NCBI RefSeq assembly: GCF_020421205.1
Contig: NZ_JAIZZH010000004.1
Span: forward strand, 434,001-498,000
From: Hymenobacter pini
GTDB taxonomy: Bacteria; Bacteroidota; Bacteroidia; Cytophagales; Hymenobacteraceae
Direction of reading: 5' to 3'
Length of the DNA stretch: 64,000 nt
Position numbers and translations under genes: made by a program
Shown: positions 7,979 through 15,775 of the stretch, in pieces
How the letters are laid out: every line of letters begins with the position of its first letter
How positions within the stretch are numbered: the stretch's first letter is position 1
Notes under the pieces: model-generated
What the model saw: only the letters and a program-made list of their open reading frames with translations
The model's database searches: none
Told to the model about the DNA's origin: nothing

Positions 7979-8560
7979 ATGACAACTACCCGAAACGCGG
8001 CTACTCCTTCGGCTGGTCGGCTGGCGTTTTATAATGCTGTGCCGTCGGTGCTCTGGTCGGGGCTGGGGTGGGGGCCGCTGGCGTTTTTCTGTTATCAGCA
8101 CATGGCGCGGCCGTGGTTATATGGGTTGCTGGGTCTGAGTTTGCTGGCCTATGCCCTGCCTCGCACTTGGTTTCGGCGCTGGCAGCTGAGCGAGTCGCCG
8201 GCGGTGTATCGACGGGTAGGCGTGGCCTTCGTCAACCGCCTAACCCAGCACGGAGCCGCCGTTAATACCCTGATCCGGCGGCGCTACCCGGCATACCGCC
8301 GCGTGCAAAGCCGTCAGTCGGTAGCTGCCTTGGCAGGTAACAGCTATCACATGGAGCAGTTTCACGTGGCGGCGCTGCTGTTCTTCCTGTTTGCCAGTTT
8401 GTATGCCGCCGCGGGCCGTTACTGGGGCTGGGCCGGACTGTTGCTGGTGCTCAACATCGGCTACAACCTGTACCCCATCTGGCTGCAACAATACCTGCGG
8501 TTGCGTCTGACTGTGGCTAAGGGCAAGCCTGCTTTACCAAACCCCGCGCAACCGGACTAG
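7979..8560 (+). CDS. Integral membrane protein resembling CrtO-type carotenoid acyltransferases
   Basis: From the ATG at 7979 the protein has 193 residues and about four membrane segments. An earlier GTG at 7952 adds only nine unconvincing residues. The second half has a charged block (RRRYPAYRRVQSRQSVAAL), NSYHMEQFH at the start of a membrane helix, and NIGYNLYPIWLQQYLRLRL near the end. This arrangement is like the glycosyl-diaponeurosporenoate acyltransferase (CrtO) family, where an asparagine-proline-x-x-x-Q-x-Y motif ends the last helix. Pigmented Cytophagales make acylated carotenoids, so a role in carotenoid or lipid modification is plausible but unproven. No carotenoid genes are adjacent. 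Confidence 0.5.
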   Translation: MTTTRNAATPSAGRLAFYNAVPSVLWSGLGWGPLAFFCYQHMARPWLYGLLGLSLLAYALPRTWFRRWQLSESPAVYRRVGVAFVNRLTQHGAAVNTLIRRRYPAYRRVQSRQSVAALAGNSYHMEQFHVAALLFFLFASLYAAAGRYWGWAGLLLVLNIGYNLYPIWLQQYLRLRLTVAKGKPALPNPAQPD

Positions 8561-8636
8561 GCGCGGAATTATTCGGGCGAACCAGCCTGTATGTTGTGGC
8601 TGTACTGAAGCCTGAAATGCTGCTTTTCAACTTTAG

Positions 8637-9986
8637 CTAACCCACAAGCGGGGGCAGGCGGAGGCGGGCGCGGAACCAGCCTTCAGATTCTTCAAGCAAC
8701 AACGGGGCGCCGTGCAGCTCGGCCAGCTGGTTGCTGAGCCAGAGGCCCAGGCCCGCGCCGTTGCTGAGCACGTCGGCCTGGTAGTAGGCGGTGGTGAGGC
8801 GACTTAGGTCGCCGAGGGAGTGGCGGATGGGGTTGGCCACTTCCACGTAGATCCAGCCGGTGGCAGCTTCCCGGTCAACCGATACGCGCACCTCCCCACC
8901 GGGCAGGGCGTGGCGCAGGGCGTTTTCGAGGAGGTTGCCCAGCACGGTGGTGAGCTTATCGGCATCAGCCGATACGGTATAGGCCGGCACGTCGTCGGCT
9001 ACGGCCAGGTGCAGGGGGCGGCCGGCGCTGCGGAACTGGGGCAGCAGCCGGTCGACGGTAGCCACGGCCAGCTCATCGAGGGGCACCGGGACGCGGTGCA
9101 ACGGCAGGGCCCCGGCCCGCAGGCGGCTGCTGAGCAATAAATCATCGACGAGGCGGCTGAGGCGACGCACTTCGTCCTGTTGGGCGGCCAGCTGCTGCTG
9201 GGCGGTGGCGGGCAGCGCGGGGGTGTGCTGCACAGTGTGCAGGCCGGCGTGCAGAGTAGCCAGCGGGGTGCGCAGCTCGTGGGCGGCGGCGGCCAGAAAG
9301 TTCTCCTGCAACTGGGCACTTTCGTGAAGGCGGCGCAGCATCTGGTTGAGGGTGCGGGCCAGGTCCTGCACTTCGTCGCCGGTGGCGGGCTCGGGCAGTT
9401 GCTGCAGGCCCGGGGCCTCGTGGATGCGGCGGGCGTGGCGGGCCATGCGGCGCAACGGGCGCAGCGCCCGGTGGCCCAGCAGCGCCGCCAGCGCCGCGGC
9501 CAATGCCAGGCTACCCAGCAACGCCCAGGCCAGCCGCTGCCGCAGTTGCTGCACCGCCTCCGTGAGTGGCTCGCCGGAGTGGGCCAGCCAGAGCGTGAAG
9601 TAGCGGTCCTGGTCGTCGGGGGTGGATTGGAGGCGCACCACGCGCTGGTCCTGCCAGGTAGCGGGCTCGCCCAGCACCAACTGCGGCGGCGGCAGGGGCG
9701 CGGGAAACTCCGGGGAGCGGAACAGCTCCTGGTCGGGCTGGCCGGCGGCGTGGGCCACTAAGCGAAGCTGCTCGCCCAGGCCGGGCAGGGGCACGGTGGG
9801 CAGGGGCTCGAAGGATGTGCGGGCCAGGAGCTGCCGGGCCTGGCGCAGCAGCAGCTGGTCGTCGGTTTGGTGCAGGGTGTGGGCCAGCTGCCGGTACTGG
9901 TAGCCGCTGGCCAGCAGCGTAACGCCCCCAAACACCAGGGCAAACAGCAGCAGCAGCTGCCCCCGCAGGCCCGCCAGCAGCCTCAT
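8637..9986 (-). CDS. Sensor histidine kinase
   Basis: The 449-residue membrane kinase starts at the ATG at 9986, which overlaps the response regulator stop by four bases (ATGA), so translation is coupled. Order: first membrane helix (LLLLFALVFGGVTLLASG), a periplasmic sensor domain of about 130 residues, a second helix (LAWALLGSLALAAALAALLG), HAMP, the HisKA H-box with AAHELRTPLATLHA (histidine near residue 235), then an ATPase domain with NLLENALRHA and a G-box around NGAGLGLWLSNQLAELHG. It resembles the CusS/QseC type. The stimulus is unknown; the gene upstream of the pair encodes a periplasmic protein with two repeats that could be a target or co-sensor. Confidence 0.9.
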   Translation of the reverse strand: MRLLAGLRGQLLLLFALVFGGVTLLASGYQYRQLAHTLHQTDDQLLLRQARQLLARTSFEPLPTVPLPGLGEQLRLVAHAAGQPDQELFRSPEFPAPLPPPQLVLGEPATWQDQRVVRLQSTPDDQDRYFTLWLAHSGEPLTEAVQQLRQRLAWALLGSLALAAALAALLGHRALRPLRRMARHARRIHEAPGLQQLPEPATGDEVQDLARTLNQMLRRLHESAQLQENFLAAAAHELRTPLATLHAGLHTVQHTPALPATAQQQLAAQQDEVRRLSRLVDDLLLSSRLRAGALPLHRVPVPLDELAVATVDRLLPQFRSAGRPLHLAVADDVPAYTVSADADKLTTVLGNLLENALRHALPGGEVRVSVDREAATGWIYVEVANPIRHSLGDLSRLTTAYYQADVLSNGAGLGLWLSNQLAELHGAPLLLEESEGWFRARLRLPPLVG

Positions 9987-10672
9987 GCGCGCGCCCCGTC
10001 GGCCACGAGGCGGTAGCCGTGCCCCACCACGGTTTCCAGCAGCGGGGGCAGATGAGGAAACGCCCGGTCGAGCTTGCGGCGCAGCTGCGAGAGGTGCACT
10101 TCGATGACGTTGGAACCCATGTCGTAGTCTACATCCCACACCTTTTCGGCCATGCGGGTTTTGGTGACCACGCGGCCGGCGTTGCGCAGCAGCAGCTCCA
10201 GCAGGGCAAACTCCCGGTTGGTGAGGGTGAGCGGCTGCCCGCCCCGGGTTACGCGGCGCTGCACGGGGTCCAGCTCCAGGTCGGCGAGGCGCAGGGTGGT
10301 GGCCTCGGCCCCGGTGGCTTTGCGCTGCACAATGCGCAGGCGGGCCAGCAGCTCATCAAACTCAAACGGCTTGCGCAGGTAATCCACCGCCCCCGCATCG
10401 AGCCCCCGAATCACGTGGGCCGTGTCGCTGAGGGCGCTCAGGATGATGACCGGGGTGGTGAGGCCGAACTCGCGCAGGTTGCCCAGCACCTCAAACCCAT
10501 TCTGGCCGGGCAGCATCAAATCCAGCAGAATCACGTCGTAGGGCGTGGTGGCGGCCAGTTCCAGGCCGACCGCGCCGTTGTCGGCTACGTCGGCCACGTG
10601 GCCGGCCTGGCGCAGGCCCTGCTGCACAAAGGCCGCCAGCCGGGCTTCGTCTTCAATCAGGAGGATTCGCAT
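9983..10672 (-). CDS. OmpR-family response regulator
   Basis: The 229-residue protein starts at the ATG at 10672, giving the standard MRILLIEDEARLAAFV beginning. The receiver domain has the acidic pair EDE, the phosphorylation site in DVILLDLMLPG (about Asp51), and the switch lysine in DYLRKPFEFDEL. The C-terminal winged helix has LTNREFALLELLLRNAG and VIEVHLSQLRRKLD. It controls transcription when phosphorylated by the kinase encoded immediately after it. The DNA-binding targets are not visible here. The reading frame extends upstream of the chosen start, but without the family's N-terminus. Confidence 0.93.
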   Translation of the reverse strand: MRILLIEDEARLAAFVQQGLRQAGHVADVADNGAVGLELAATTPYDVILLDLMLPGQNGFEVLGNLREFGLTTPVIILSALSDTAHVIRGLDAGAVDYLRKPFEFDELLARLRIVQRKATGAEATTLRLADLELDPVQRRVTRGGQPLTLTNREFALLELLLRNAGRVVTKTRMAEKVWDVDYDMGSNVIEVHLSQLRRKLDRAFPHLPPLLETVVGHGYRLVADGARA

Positions 10673-10762
10673 ACGGAGGGTTGAGGGGAAGAAGGCCGCA
10701 AAGGCCCGGCTAACCTGCACAGTACGCACAGGTAGGCCGGGCCGGATGCCTGTTAGGAGCAG

Positions 10763-11581
10763 TTATTGAAGCAGGAACCGCACGCCATCCAGCGTGAGGG
10801 TTTCGGCCCGCAGGCTGCGTACGGGGCGCAGGGCTACTTCACCGGGGCGGGGCGTGTGCAGGTAGCCGGTGGCTTCTACGGTAGCCCCGGTGCGCAGCTT
10901 GGCGCTCAGCTGCTCGGCAGCGTGCGGGGGCACGCGCACAATAGTCTGGTCGTTCATGAGGAGGCCGTTCACGCGGCCCTGCCGGTCTTTGCGCAGGCTG
11001 CTCATGGTGCCTTTCACGGTGGAGGAAGCCTCGGTGGGCGGGGTGGTGGGCGGCGTGGGCGGGGTGGGCTTAATGGTTTGGCCCCCAGCCGTGAGGGACA
11101 CCAGGTGGAGGGCGGCGCGGCCATTCGGGCCGGGGTGGCGGAAACCCGTTACAGTTACCCGGCTACCGGCTTTGGCGGCGGCCATGAGCTGCTGGGCCGC
11201 GTGGCGGGGCAGTCGCACGGTATCGGTGGCGGAGCCGGTGTTCAGCACGAAGCCATCCACAATTTGCTCATCATTAGTAGCCACGTACTGGGTAAGGGTG
11301 CCGCTGAAGTCGGACAGCTCCTGCACGGCTCGGGGAGCCGGCCGGCCGGGCTTGTGGCCGGGGCCAGCGGGGTGGCCGGGTCCGCCGGGAGGAGGCGGGG
11401 GCAGTTGGGGCGCGCCGGCGGGGGCACCCGACACGGACGGGGCAGGCACAGCGGCCGTGGTGGAGCCAGCGGCGCGAGCGGCTTTGCGGGCGGCGCGGGT
11501 TTGCTGAGCGTGGGCTTCGGGGGCGGCTGCGGCGGCTAGCAACAAAAGCAGGAGGGGAAGCTTAGGCAGGGAATGAGACAT
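10763..11581 (-). CDS. Periplasmic protein with two repeated beta-barrel-like domains
   Basis: The 272-residue protein has a signal peptide (LLLLLLAAAAAPEAHA-QQ) and a long Ala/Pro/Gly-rich tether. Two similar domains follow, at about residues 90-170 and 185-272. Each contains a 'G.V.NGLLMND' or 'DGFVLNTG' strand, a short LPRHAAQQL or VPPHAAEQL helix, and a 'G..V.VTG' or 'GATVEATGY' strand. A PTPPTPPTTPPTE linker joins them. The pattern suggests OB-like domains duplicated in tandem. It lies 90 bp upstream of the response regulator on the same strand, so it may belong to the same regulon or operon. I know of no assigned function. Confidence 0.6.
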   Translation of the reverse strand: MSHSLPKLPLLLLLLAAAAAPEAHAQQTRAARKAARAAGSTTAAVPAPSVSGAPAGAPQLPPPPPGGPGHPAGPGHKPGRPAPRAVQELSDFSGTLTQYVATNDEQIVDGFVLNTGSATDTVRLPRHAAQQLMAAAKAGSRVTVTGFRHPGPNGRAALHLVSLTAGGQTIKPTPPTPPTTPPTEASSTVKGTMSSLRKDRQGRVNGLLMNDQTIVRVPPHAAEQLSAKLRTGATVEATGYLHTPRPGEVALRPVRSLRAETLTLDGVRFLLQ

Positions 11582-11714
11582 GGTAGCAGTTGGTTACGGC
11601 AACCGGTTTGTTCCGATTACTGACCCAAAGGTGCCAGCGCCACCTGAGGCCGGGCTGAAGCTGAAATTAATTTTTCTTCAGGTGAGGATTGGGTGGTAAG
11701 ACCGGCCATTGCGC

Positions 11715-11824
11715 CCGGTCCGACGGCTGCGCCGTCCGACCGGTTGGCTTCGTGCTGACGCCTGCCCAGTCCGGCCGCAACGGGCACGAAGCCAACCGGT
11801 CGGACGCCTCCGGCGTCGGACCGG
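11715..11824. repeat. Nested inverted-repeat element, copy 1
   Basis: The outer arms of about 42 bp (CCGGTCCGACGG...GGTTGGCTTCGTGC against GCACGAAGCCAACC...CCGG) surround a short centre. Each arm also contains its own hairpin, such as GTCCGACGGC-TGC-GCCGTCCGAC. The RNA or cruciform would be cloverleaf-like. A second copy lies at 24579-24701. Both copies sit between genes. Confidence 0.85.
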
Positions 11825-11859
11825 GGCACGCTGAAGACGACCATTACTTCCTTACCCCC

Positions 11860-13158
11860 CTACCCCGCCGCCGCATCAGCAGGCTTCTCCGCAGCTGGTT
11901 CCTCGGTAGCCAAGGCGGGGTTAGTTTCGGAGACGAAAAACCAGAAGAACACCAGCGCCACGGCCGCCACGGCGGCCAGGCTCAGGAAAGCGGCCTGGTA
12001 GCCAAACTGCTGCACCACGTAGCCGGCCACGGCCGTGCTCAAGGCCGCTCCGATGCCCAGGGCCGTAGTTACGGCGCCCTGCACGAAGTTGAAACGGCCG
12101 GAGCCCCGGGTCAGGTCGGCAATCATAATCACGCTGATTACCCCGAAAATGCCCCCGGCCAGCCCGTCCAGGATTTGCACGCCCACTAGGTAGTAGGCGT
12201 TGCCGCTGAGGGTGTAGAGCACACCCCGGATGGGCAGGGCGGCGAAGGCCAGCAGAAAAATGGGCTTACGGCCAGCCTCGGTGGGCCGCTTGCTTACCCA
12301 GGCCGCCACCGGAATCATCACCAACTGGGCTACAATAATACAGGCTGACATAAACAGGGCTGAGGCCTTGGGGTGGCTCAGGGCCAGCAGTTGGCCCACC
12401 AGCGGCAGCATGGCCGCATTGGCAAAGTGGAACAGCACCACCGCCCCCGCAAACCGCAGCAGGCGCGGGTTGGCCAGCACCTCCCGGAAGCCCGCCGCCG
12501 CGCCTGTGGCCTCAGCGGGAGCATCGGCATCTTCGGTCGGCTCGTCGGCGGGGCCGCAGCCCCGGGCCAGGTCGTGGTTGATGGCCCGGGGGGCAATGCG
12601 CAGGGCCGACCAGCTACCCAGCACGCACATCAGGGCCACCAGGTAAAAGATGCCCTCGTAGCGCCAGTAGTAACCGATTAGGCCGGCCAGGGCGGCGGCC
12701 AGCACGTTGCCGGCGTGGTTGAAGGCCTCGTTGCGGCCGGTTTGATGGGCGAAACGGCGGTGCCCCACCAGCCCCAGCGTAATGGCTGCCACCACCGGCG
12801 CGTACACTGTAGTAGCCGCCCCGGTAAGGGCCTGGGTGAGGTAGATTACCGGCCGAATGGTGAACGTAACGGCGGCCACGCAGCTCAGCGCCACCACCAC
12901 CGAGGCCAGCACCAGCAACTCCCGCTTGCGCTTGGTAGTATCAACCAGCGTACCAGCGGGCGTCTGGAGCAGTACGGCTACCAGTCCCGGCAGGGCCATA
13001 GCAATACCGATGGGGCCCGGAGCCCAGTGCCGCACCGTAAGCAGGTAAATGGCCAGGTACGGGCCCACGCCGTCGCGCACGTCGGCCAGGAATAGATTCA
13101 GCGGGGCCAGGGCCCGTACGCTGCGCCGCTTGGCGGCGGCCGAGTCGGAAACCGGCAT
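11860..13158 (-). CDS. MFS transporter
   Basis: This 432-residue protein has 12 predicted membrane helices in two halves, separated by a charged cytoplasmic loop (residues 205-225, rich in Asp, Glu and Ala). The N-terminal half has the MFS loop motif in GTLVDTTKRKREL. VRDGVGPYLAIYLL in the first helix resembles the drug/metabolite exporter subgroup found widely in Proteobacteria and Bacteroidota. The substrate cannot be read from sequence. The C-terminus is an Ala/Glu-rich tail. The gene runs in the same direction as the neighbouring DUF486 gene, 45 bp away, so the two may be co-transcribed. Confidence 0.85.
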   Translation of the reverse strand: MPVSDSAAAKRRSVRALAPLNLFLADVRDGVGPYLAIYLLTVRHWAPGPIGIAMALPGLVAVLLQTPAGTLVDTTKRKRELLVLASVVVALSCVAAVTFTIRPVIYLTQALTGAATTVYAPVVAAITLGLVGHRRFAHQTGRNEAFNHAGNVLAAALAGLIGYYWRYEGIFYLVALMCVLGSWSALRIAPRAINHDLARGCGPADEPTEDADAPAEATGAAAGFREVLANPRLLRFAGAVVLFHFANAAMLPLVGQLLALSHPKASALFMSACIIVAQLVMIPVAAWVSKRPTEAGRKPIFLLAFAALPIRGVLYTLSGNAYYLVGVQILDGLAGGIFGVISVIMIADLTRGSGRFNFVQGAVTTALGIGAALSTAVAGYVVQQFGYQAAFLSLAAVAAVALVFFWFFVSETNPALATEEPAAEKPADAAAG

Positions 13159-13203
13159 GAGCAGCAGAGAAAACGGCAGCCGAAGGCGCTTGCGCGGCTT
13201 GGC

Positions 13204-13575
13204 CTACCACTTCTTGAAGATGAAAAACACGGCCAGCACGATCAGCCCGAAGCCTACAAGGTGGTTCCAGGCCAGCTTGTCGGTTTTGAAGATGTACACG
13301 GTGATGAGCGTGAACACAATCAAGGACACGGCTTCCTGAATGGTTTTCAGCTCGAACATCGAGAACGGGCCACCGTCTTCCTTGTAGCCGATGCGGTTGG
13401 CGGGCACCTGGAAGATGTACTCGAAGAAGGCCAGCCCCCAGCTAATCATAATCACCCCGAACAGGGTGATGTTGCGGAAGGCGGGCATGGTTTTGAACTG
13501 CAAGTGCCCGTACCAGGCCAGCGTCATGAACACGTTGGAGAGGATGAGCAGACCAATAGTGGCAAATACTTTCAT
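13204..13575 (-). CDS. DUF486 (DMT-like) small membrane protein
   Basis: The 123-residue protein from the ATG at 13575 has four membrane helices and the DUF486 hallmarks: SNVFMTLAWYGHLQF in the first helix, ISWGLAFFEYIFQVPANRIGY, and LKTIQEAVSLIVFTLITVYIF. It belongs to the drug/metabolite transporter superfamily of small four-helix proteins, which probably dimerise; the substrate is not known. The longer open frame upstream has no membrane segment and no family similarity. The final lysine-tryptophan follows a last helix. Confidence 0.88.
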   Translation of the reverse strand: MKVFATIGLLILSNVFMTLAWYGHLQFKTMPAFRNITLFGVIMISWGLAFFEYIFQVPANRIGYKEDGGPFSMFELKTIQEAVSLIVFTLITVYIFKTDKLAWNHLVGFGLIVLAVFFIFKKW

Positions 13576-13875
13576 GAGGGGAGGAAAAGGTTGGAAAACG
13601 AAACGGCGAAGAACAAAGCCCCAGATTAAGCCCGGCTGAAGTTCGCCTGAAGATTTCTTCAGGTACACCACAGCTAGCCTAGTATTCCATGTACATACGG
13701 TATTCCGCAAGCTGAGCCGTACCAATTGCGCCCGTTCTGCTGAAAAATATTTTGGGTTTGCCAGAGCAGCAGCTCCACACTGCTACCCGCTTATTGGAAA
13801 ACCAGCGGGGGGCTGTACAAAAAGAAAAAGGCTTCCGCTAGCTGCGGAAGCCTTTTTCTTGCCGACGAGCAACAA
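13576..13875. other. Intergenic region with one terminator
   Basis: This 300-bp gap lies upstream of the DUF486 gene and downstream of the next minus-strand gene. It holds the terminator at 13821-13861. I see no gene in the rest. Confidence 0.5.
13821..13861 (-). terminator. Intrinsic terminator for the His/Gly-tailed secreted protein gene
   Basis: AAGAAAAAGGCTTCCGC and GCGGAAGCCTTTTTCTT form a perfect 17-bp stem around TAGCT. U-runs exist on both strands. Confidence 0.85.
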
Positions 13876-14163
13876 CTAGTGCCGGCCATGTCCGTGCCCA
13901 TGACCGTGGCCCCGACCGTGCCCGTAGCCGCGGGGGGCGTAGTACACGGGCTGGGCGGGCACCAGCATTACAGGGCGGGGCTGGTAGTAATACCGCTTGG
14001 GCGCTTTCCACTTGCGGGGATGATGGTGCTCCCGCACCACTACCACCGGCGGAGGCGGGGCCGGGCGGCCAACATTGATAATTACCTGCGCCTGGGCTGA
14101 GGGCGCGGCGAAGGCCAGGGCTACCGCCGTAAGCAATGCCGCCGGAATAAAGGAGTTAGACAT
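13876..14163 (-). CDS. Small secreted protein with Gly-His tail
   Basis: The 95-residue protein (start ATG 14163; an ATG two codons earlier at 14169 is equally possible) has a signal peptide ending PSAQA-Q. It continues with a proline-rich VIINVGRPAPPPPVVVV segment, a basic and tyrosine-rich middle (HHPRKWKAPKRYYYQPRP), and a tail of alternating Gly and His. The tail could bind Ni, Zn or Cu in the periplasm (inference). Related small secreted proteins of unknown function are frequent in this bacterial group. Confidence 0.65.
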   Translation of the reverse strand: MSNSFIPAALLTAVALAFAAPSAQAQVIINVGRPAPPPPVVVVREHHHPRKWKAPKRYYYQPRPVMLVPAQPVYYAPRGYGHGRGHGHGHGHGRH

Positions 14164-14336
14164 ACACATTGGGGTGAAGGAGTGGGGAGAAAACCGGTAG
14201 GCCGGACCAGACTTTGCTCAAAAAACACGCCAGCTTCATCTGCACCCGGTAGTTTACGGCCCAGCTCAACCTTATGGCCGTCCGGCCGCGTACAGAAGCT
14301 CAACCGTTTCATTTCACCGCTTTACCCCACACTACA

Positions 14337-14660
14337 ATGCTACGCACCACACTCCTGGGCCTGTTGCTGACGGCCGCTGCCGCTACTACAGTTCTGGCTC
14401 AAACCACACCCACACCCACCCGCAAGCCCGCCCCGGCCCGCCCCCGTACCGCTGCCCCGGCCCCGCGGCCTCAGCCCGCCCCCACCAAACCAACCTCCGA
14501 CGGCCAGGGCGAATACGTGGCCCCCGACATGACCGGCGCCCCCGACGACCGGGTAACCACCGACTACTCCAACCGCCCGCTGAAGAAGCCCGCCACCGGC
14601 ACCTCCACCCTCTCGTCGCAGAAAAAAGCGGCAACTCCGGCCAAAACCACGCAGCAGTAA
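14337..14660 (+). CDS. Small secreted Pro/Ala-rich protein
   Basis: The 107-residue protein has a signal peptide (LGLLLTAAAATTVLA-Q) and is otherwise disordered. It begins with a basic Thr/Pro/Ala-rich part, then a short acidic segment (GEYVAPDMTGAPDDRVTTDY), then a lysine-rich end. There is no recognisable domain. The ATG at 14337 was chosen because the signal peptide starts there. Confidence 0.55.
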   Translation: MLRTTLLGLLLTAAAATTVLAQTTPTPTRKPAPARPRTAAPAPRPQPAPTKPTSDGQGEYVAPDMTGAPDDRVTTDYSNRPLKKPATGTSTLSSQKKAATPAKTTQQ

Positions 14661-14799
14661 GCCGGACCGGGGAGGACGAGTTGACAGAAGCATAACACGC
14701 TGGTACCCTTGGCGCAATGCTGGCACCGCACCTTTGTGCCGGCCAAAGCGCCAAGCTGTCCGCAGCTTTTTCTTCGTCAACCAAACCTTCTCCCTCGTC

Positions 14800-15174
14800 A
14801 TGAAAACAATGCTGCAAACTGCCGTTCTGTTTGGCTTGTTGCTGGGCGGCCACTTTGCTACGGCCCAGGAGCCCACCGCCCACCCCGTATGCCTCGACCA
14901 GGTGGCCGACTGCGTGTACCTGGTGCGCGTGAGCAACCCGGCGCAGGCCACCTGCCGCCTGCAAGTAGTGCGCACTGCCGATGGAGCCGTGCTGTTCGAG
15001 AAAACCGGGCAGACCATGACGTTCGGTGAGAAGCTGGACGTGAGCAGCCTGGCCGATGGCCGGTACGCGGTGGTAGTGAAGATGGGCCCCGAAACCCACC
15101 GCTTCAACCTGAACCTGCGTACTACCCAAACCCGCAGCGCCAGCCTTATCAGCCTGGCCAACCCAGTACGCTAA
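14800..15174 (+). CDS. Secreted beta-rich protein, paralogue of the one at 6417
   Basis: This 124-residue protein from the ATG at 14800 has a signal peptide (LLLGGHFATA-Q). The mature part has two cysteines close together (VCLDQVADC) and a third in ATCRLQVV. Then follow DGAVLFEKTGQ, LDVSSLADGRYAVVV and RFNLNLRTTQTRSASL. The 'strand, GAVLFEK, SLADGRY, strand' pattern is the same as in the protein at 6417-6857. It is a small T9SS-like beta sandwich, probably periplasmic, of unknown role. Confidence 0.65.
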   Translation: MKTMLQTAVLFGLLLGGHFATAQEPTAHPVCLDQVADCVYLVRVSNPAQATCRLQVVRTADGAVLFEKTGQTMTFGEKLDVSSLADGRYAVVVKMGPETHRFNLNLRTTQTRSASLISLANPVR

Positions 15175-15184
15175 GCAGTAGTTT

Positions 15185-15234
15185 ACACACACGAAAGCCC
15201 CCACGGAGCACATCCGCGGGGGCTTTCGTGTGTA
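15185..15234 (+). terminator. Intrinsic terminator
   Basis: ACACACGAAAGCCCCC and GGGGGCTTTCGTGTGT form a long stem around a short loop, 11 bases after the stop codon of the preceding gene. Confidence 0.75.
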
Positions 15235-15286
15235 TGGCGAAGAGCGTTGTGTTGAGCGGTAAAAACGGCTTCTAAAAAAGCTGGCG

Positions 15287-15598
15287 CTAGGGACGGCGGC
15301 GAGCCGGCGTGGTGGTCCGGCGCGGCTGCGGAGCCGGCGTTACCTGCACCGAATCGACTGTTACCTGACCGGTGGGTAGCTTGGGTTGGGCCAGCACCCC
15401 GTTCGGCTGCACGTCGGTGGGAATGGGCAGCGGCTCGGCTTTGCCCTGGCCCACGCCCGAAGGCAGCGTAACACCCGGCACAGGGCTGATGCGCTCCGTG
15501 GGCTTGTGGCGGGTAGGGGTTACGGGTTGGCGGTTCTGGGCTTGGGCAGCCGTGCAGAAAACGCCACTAAGCAACAGTATGGCAAGAAAGCGGCGCAT
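15287..15598 (-). CDS. Small secreted proline-rich protein
   Basis: The 103-residue protein has a signal peptide (FLAILLLSGVFCTAAQA-Q), then a proline-rich, largely disordered chain and a basic C-terminus (RRTTTPARRRP). I see no known domain. A start at 15598 places the hydrophobic core of the signal right after two arginines. Confidence 0.5.
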   Translation of the reverse strand: MRRFLAILLLSGVFCTAAQAQNRQPVTPTRHKPTERISPVPGVTLPSGVGQGKAEPLPIPTDVQPNGVLAQPKLPTGQVTVDSVQVTPAPQPRRTTTPARRRP

Positions 15599-15775
15599 AT
15601 AGTCAGGAGCAAGAAATGAGCAGGACGGTGGAGTTGGCGGGGGCGGCCCCGGTCACTCCCGATTTACGGCCGGCCCTGGGGGAATGTTCGCGCCTGCCCG
15701 GCCGGAAACGCCTGGGCACCTCGGTGCGTACTCAGCTAGGATTCAATTCTTCACCTGTACTTGTCCTCTCCTGCC

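Noticed and set aside
9987..10139. N-terminal extension of the histidine kinase
   Set aside because: It would overlap the DNA-binding domain of the response regulator and has no membrane helix; the ATGA overlap at 9983-9986 is typical of coupled pairs.
11689..11844. Short open frames through the nested inverted repeat
   Set aside because: They exist because of the repeat's composition; no start signal or family.
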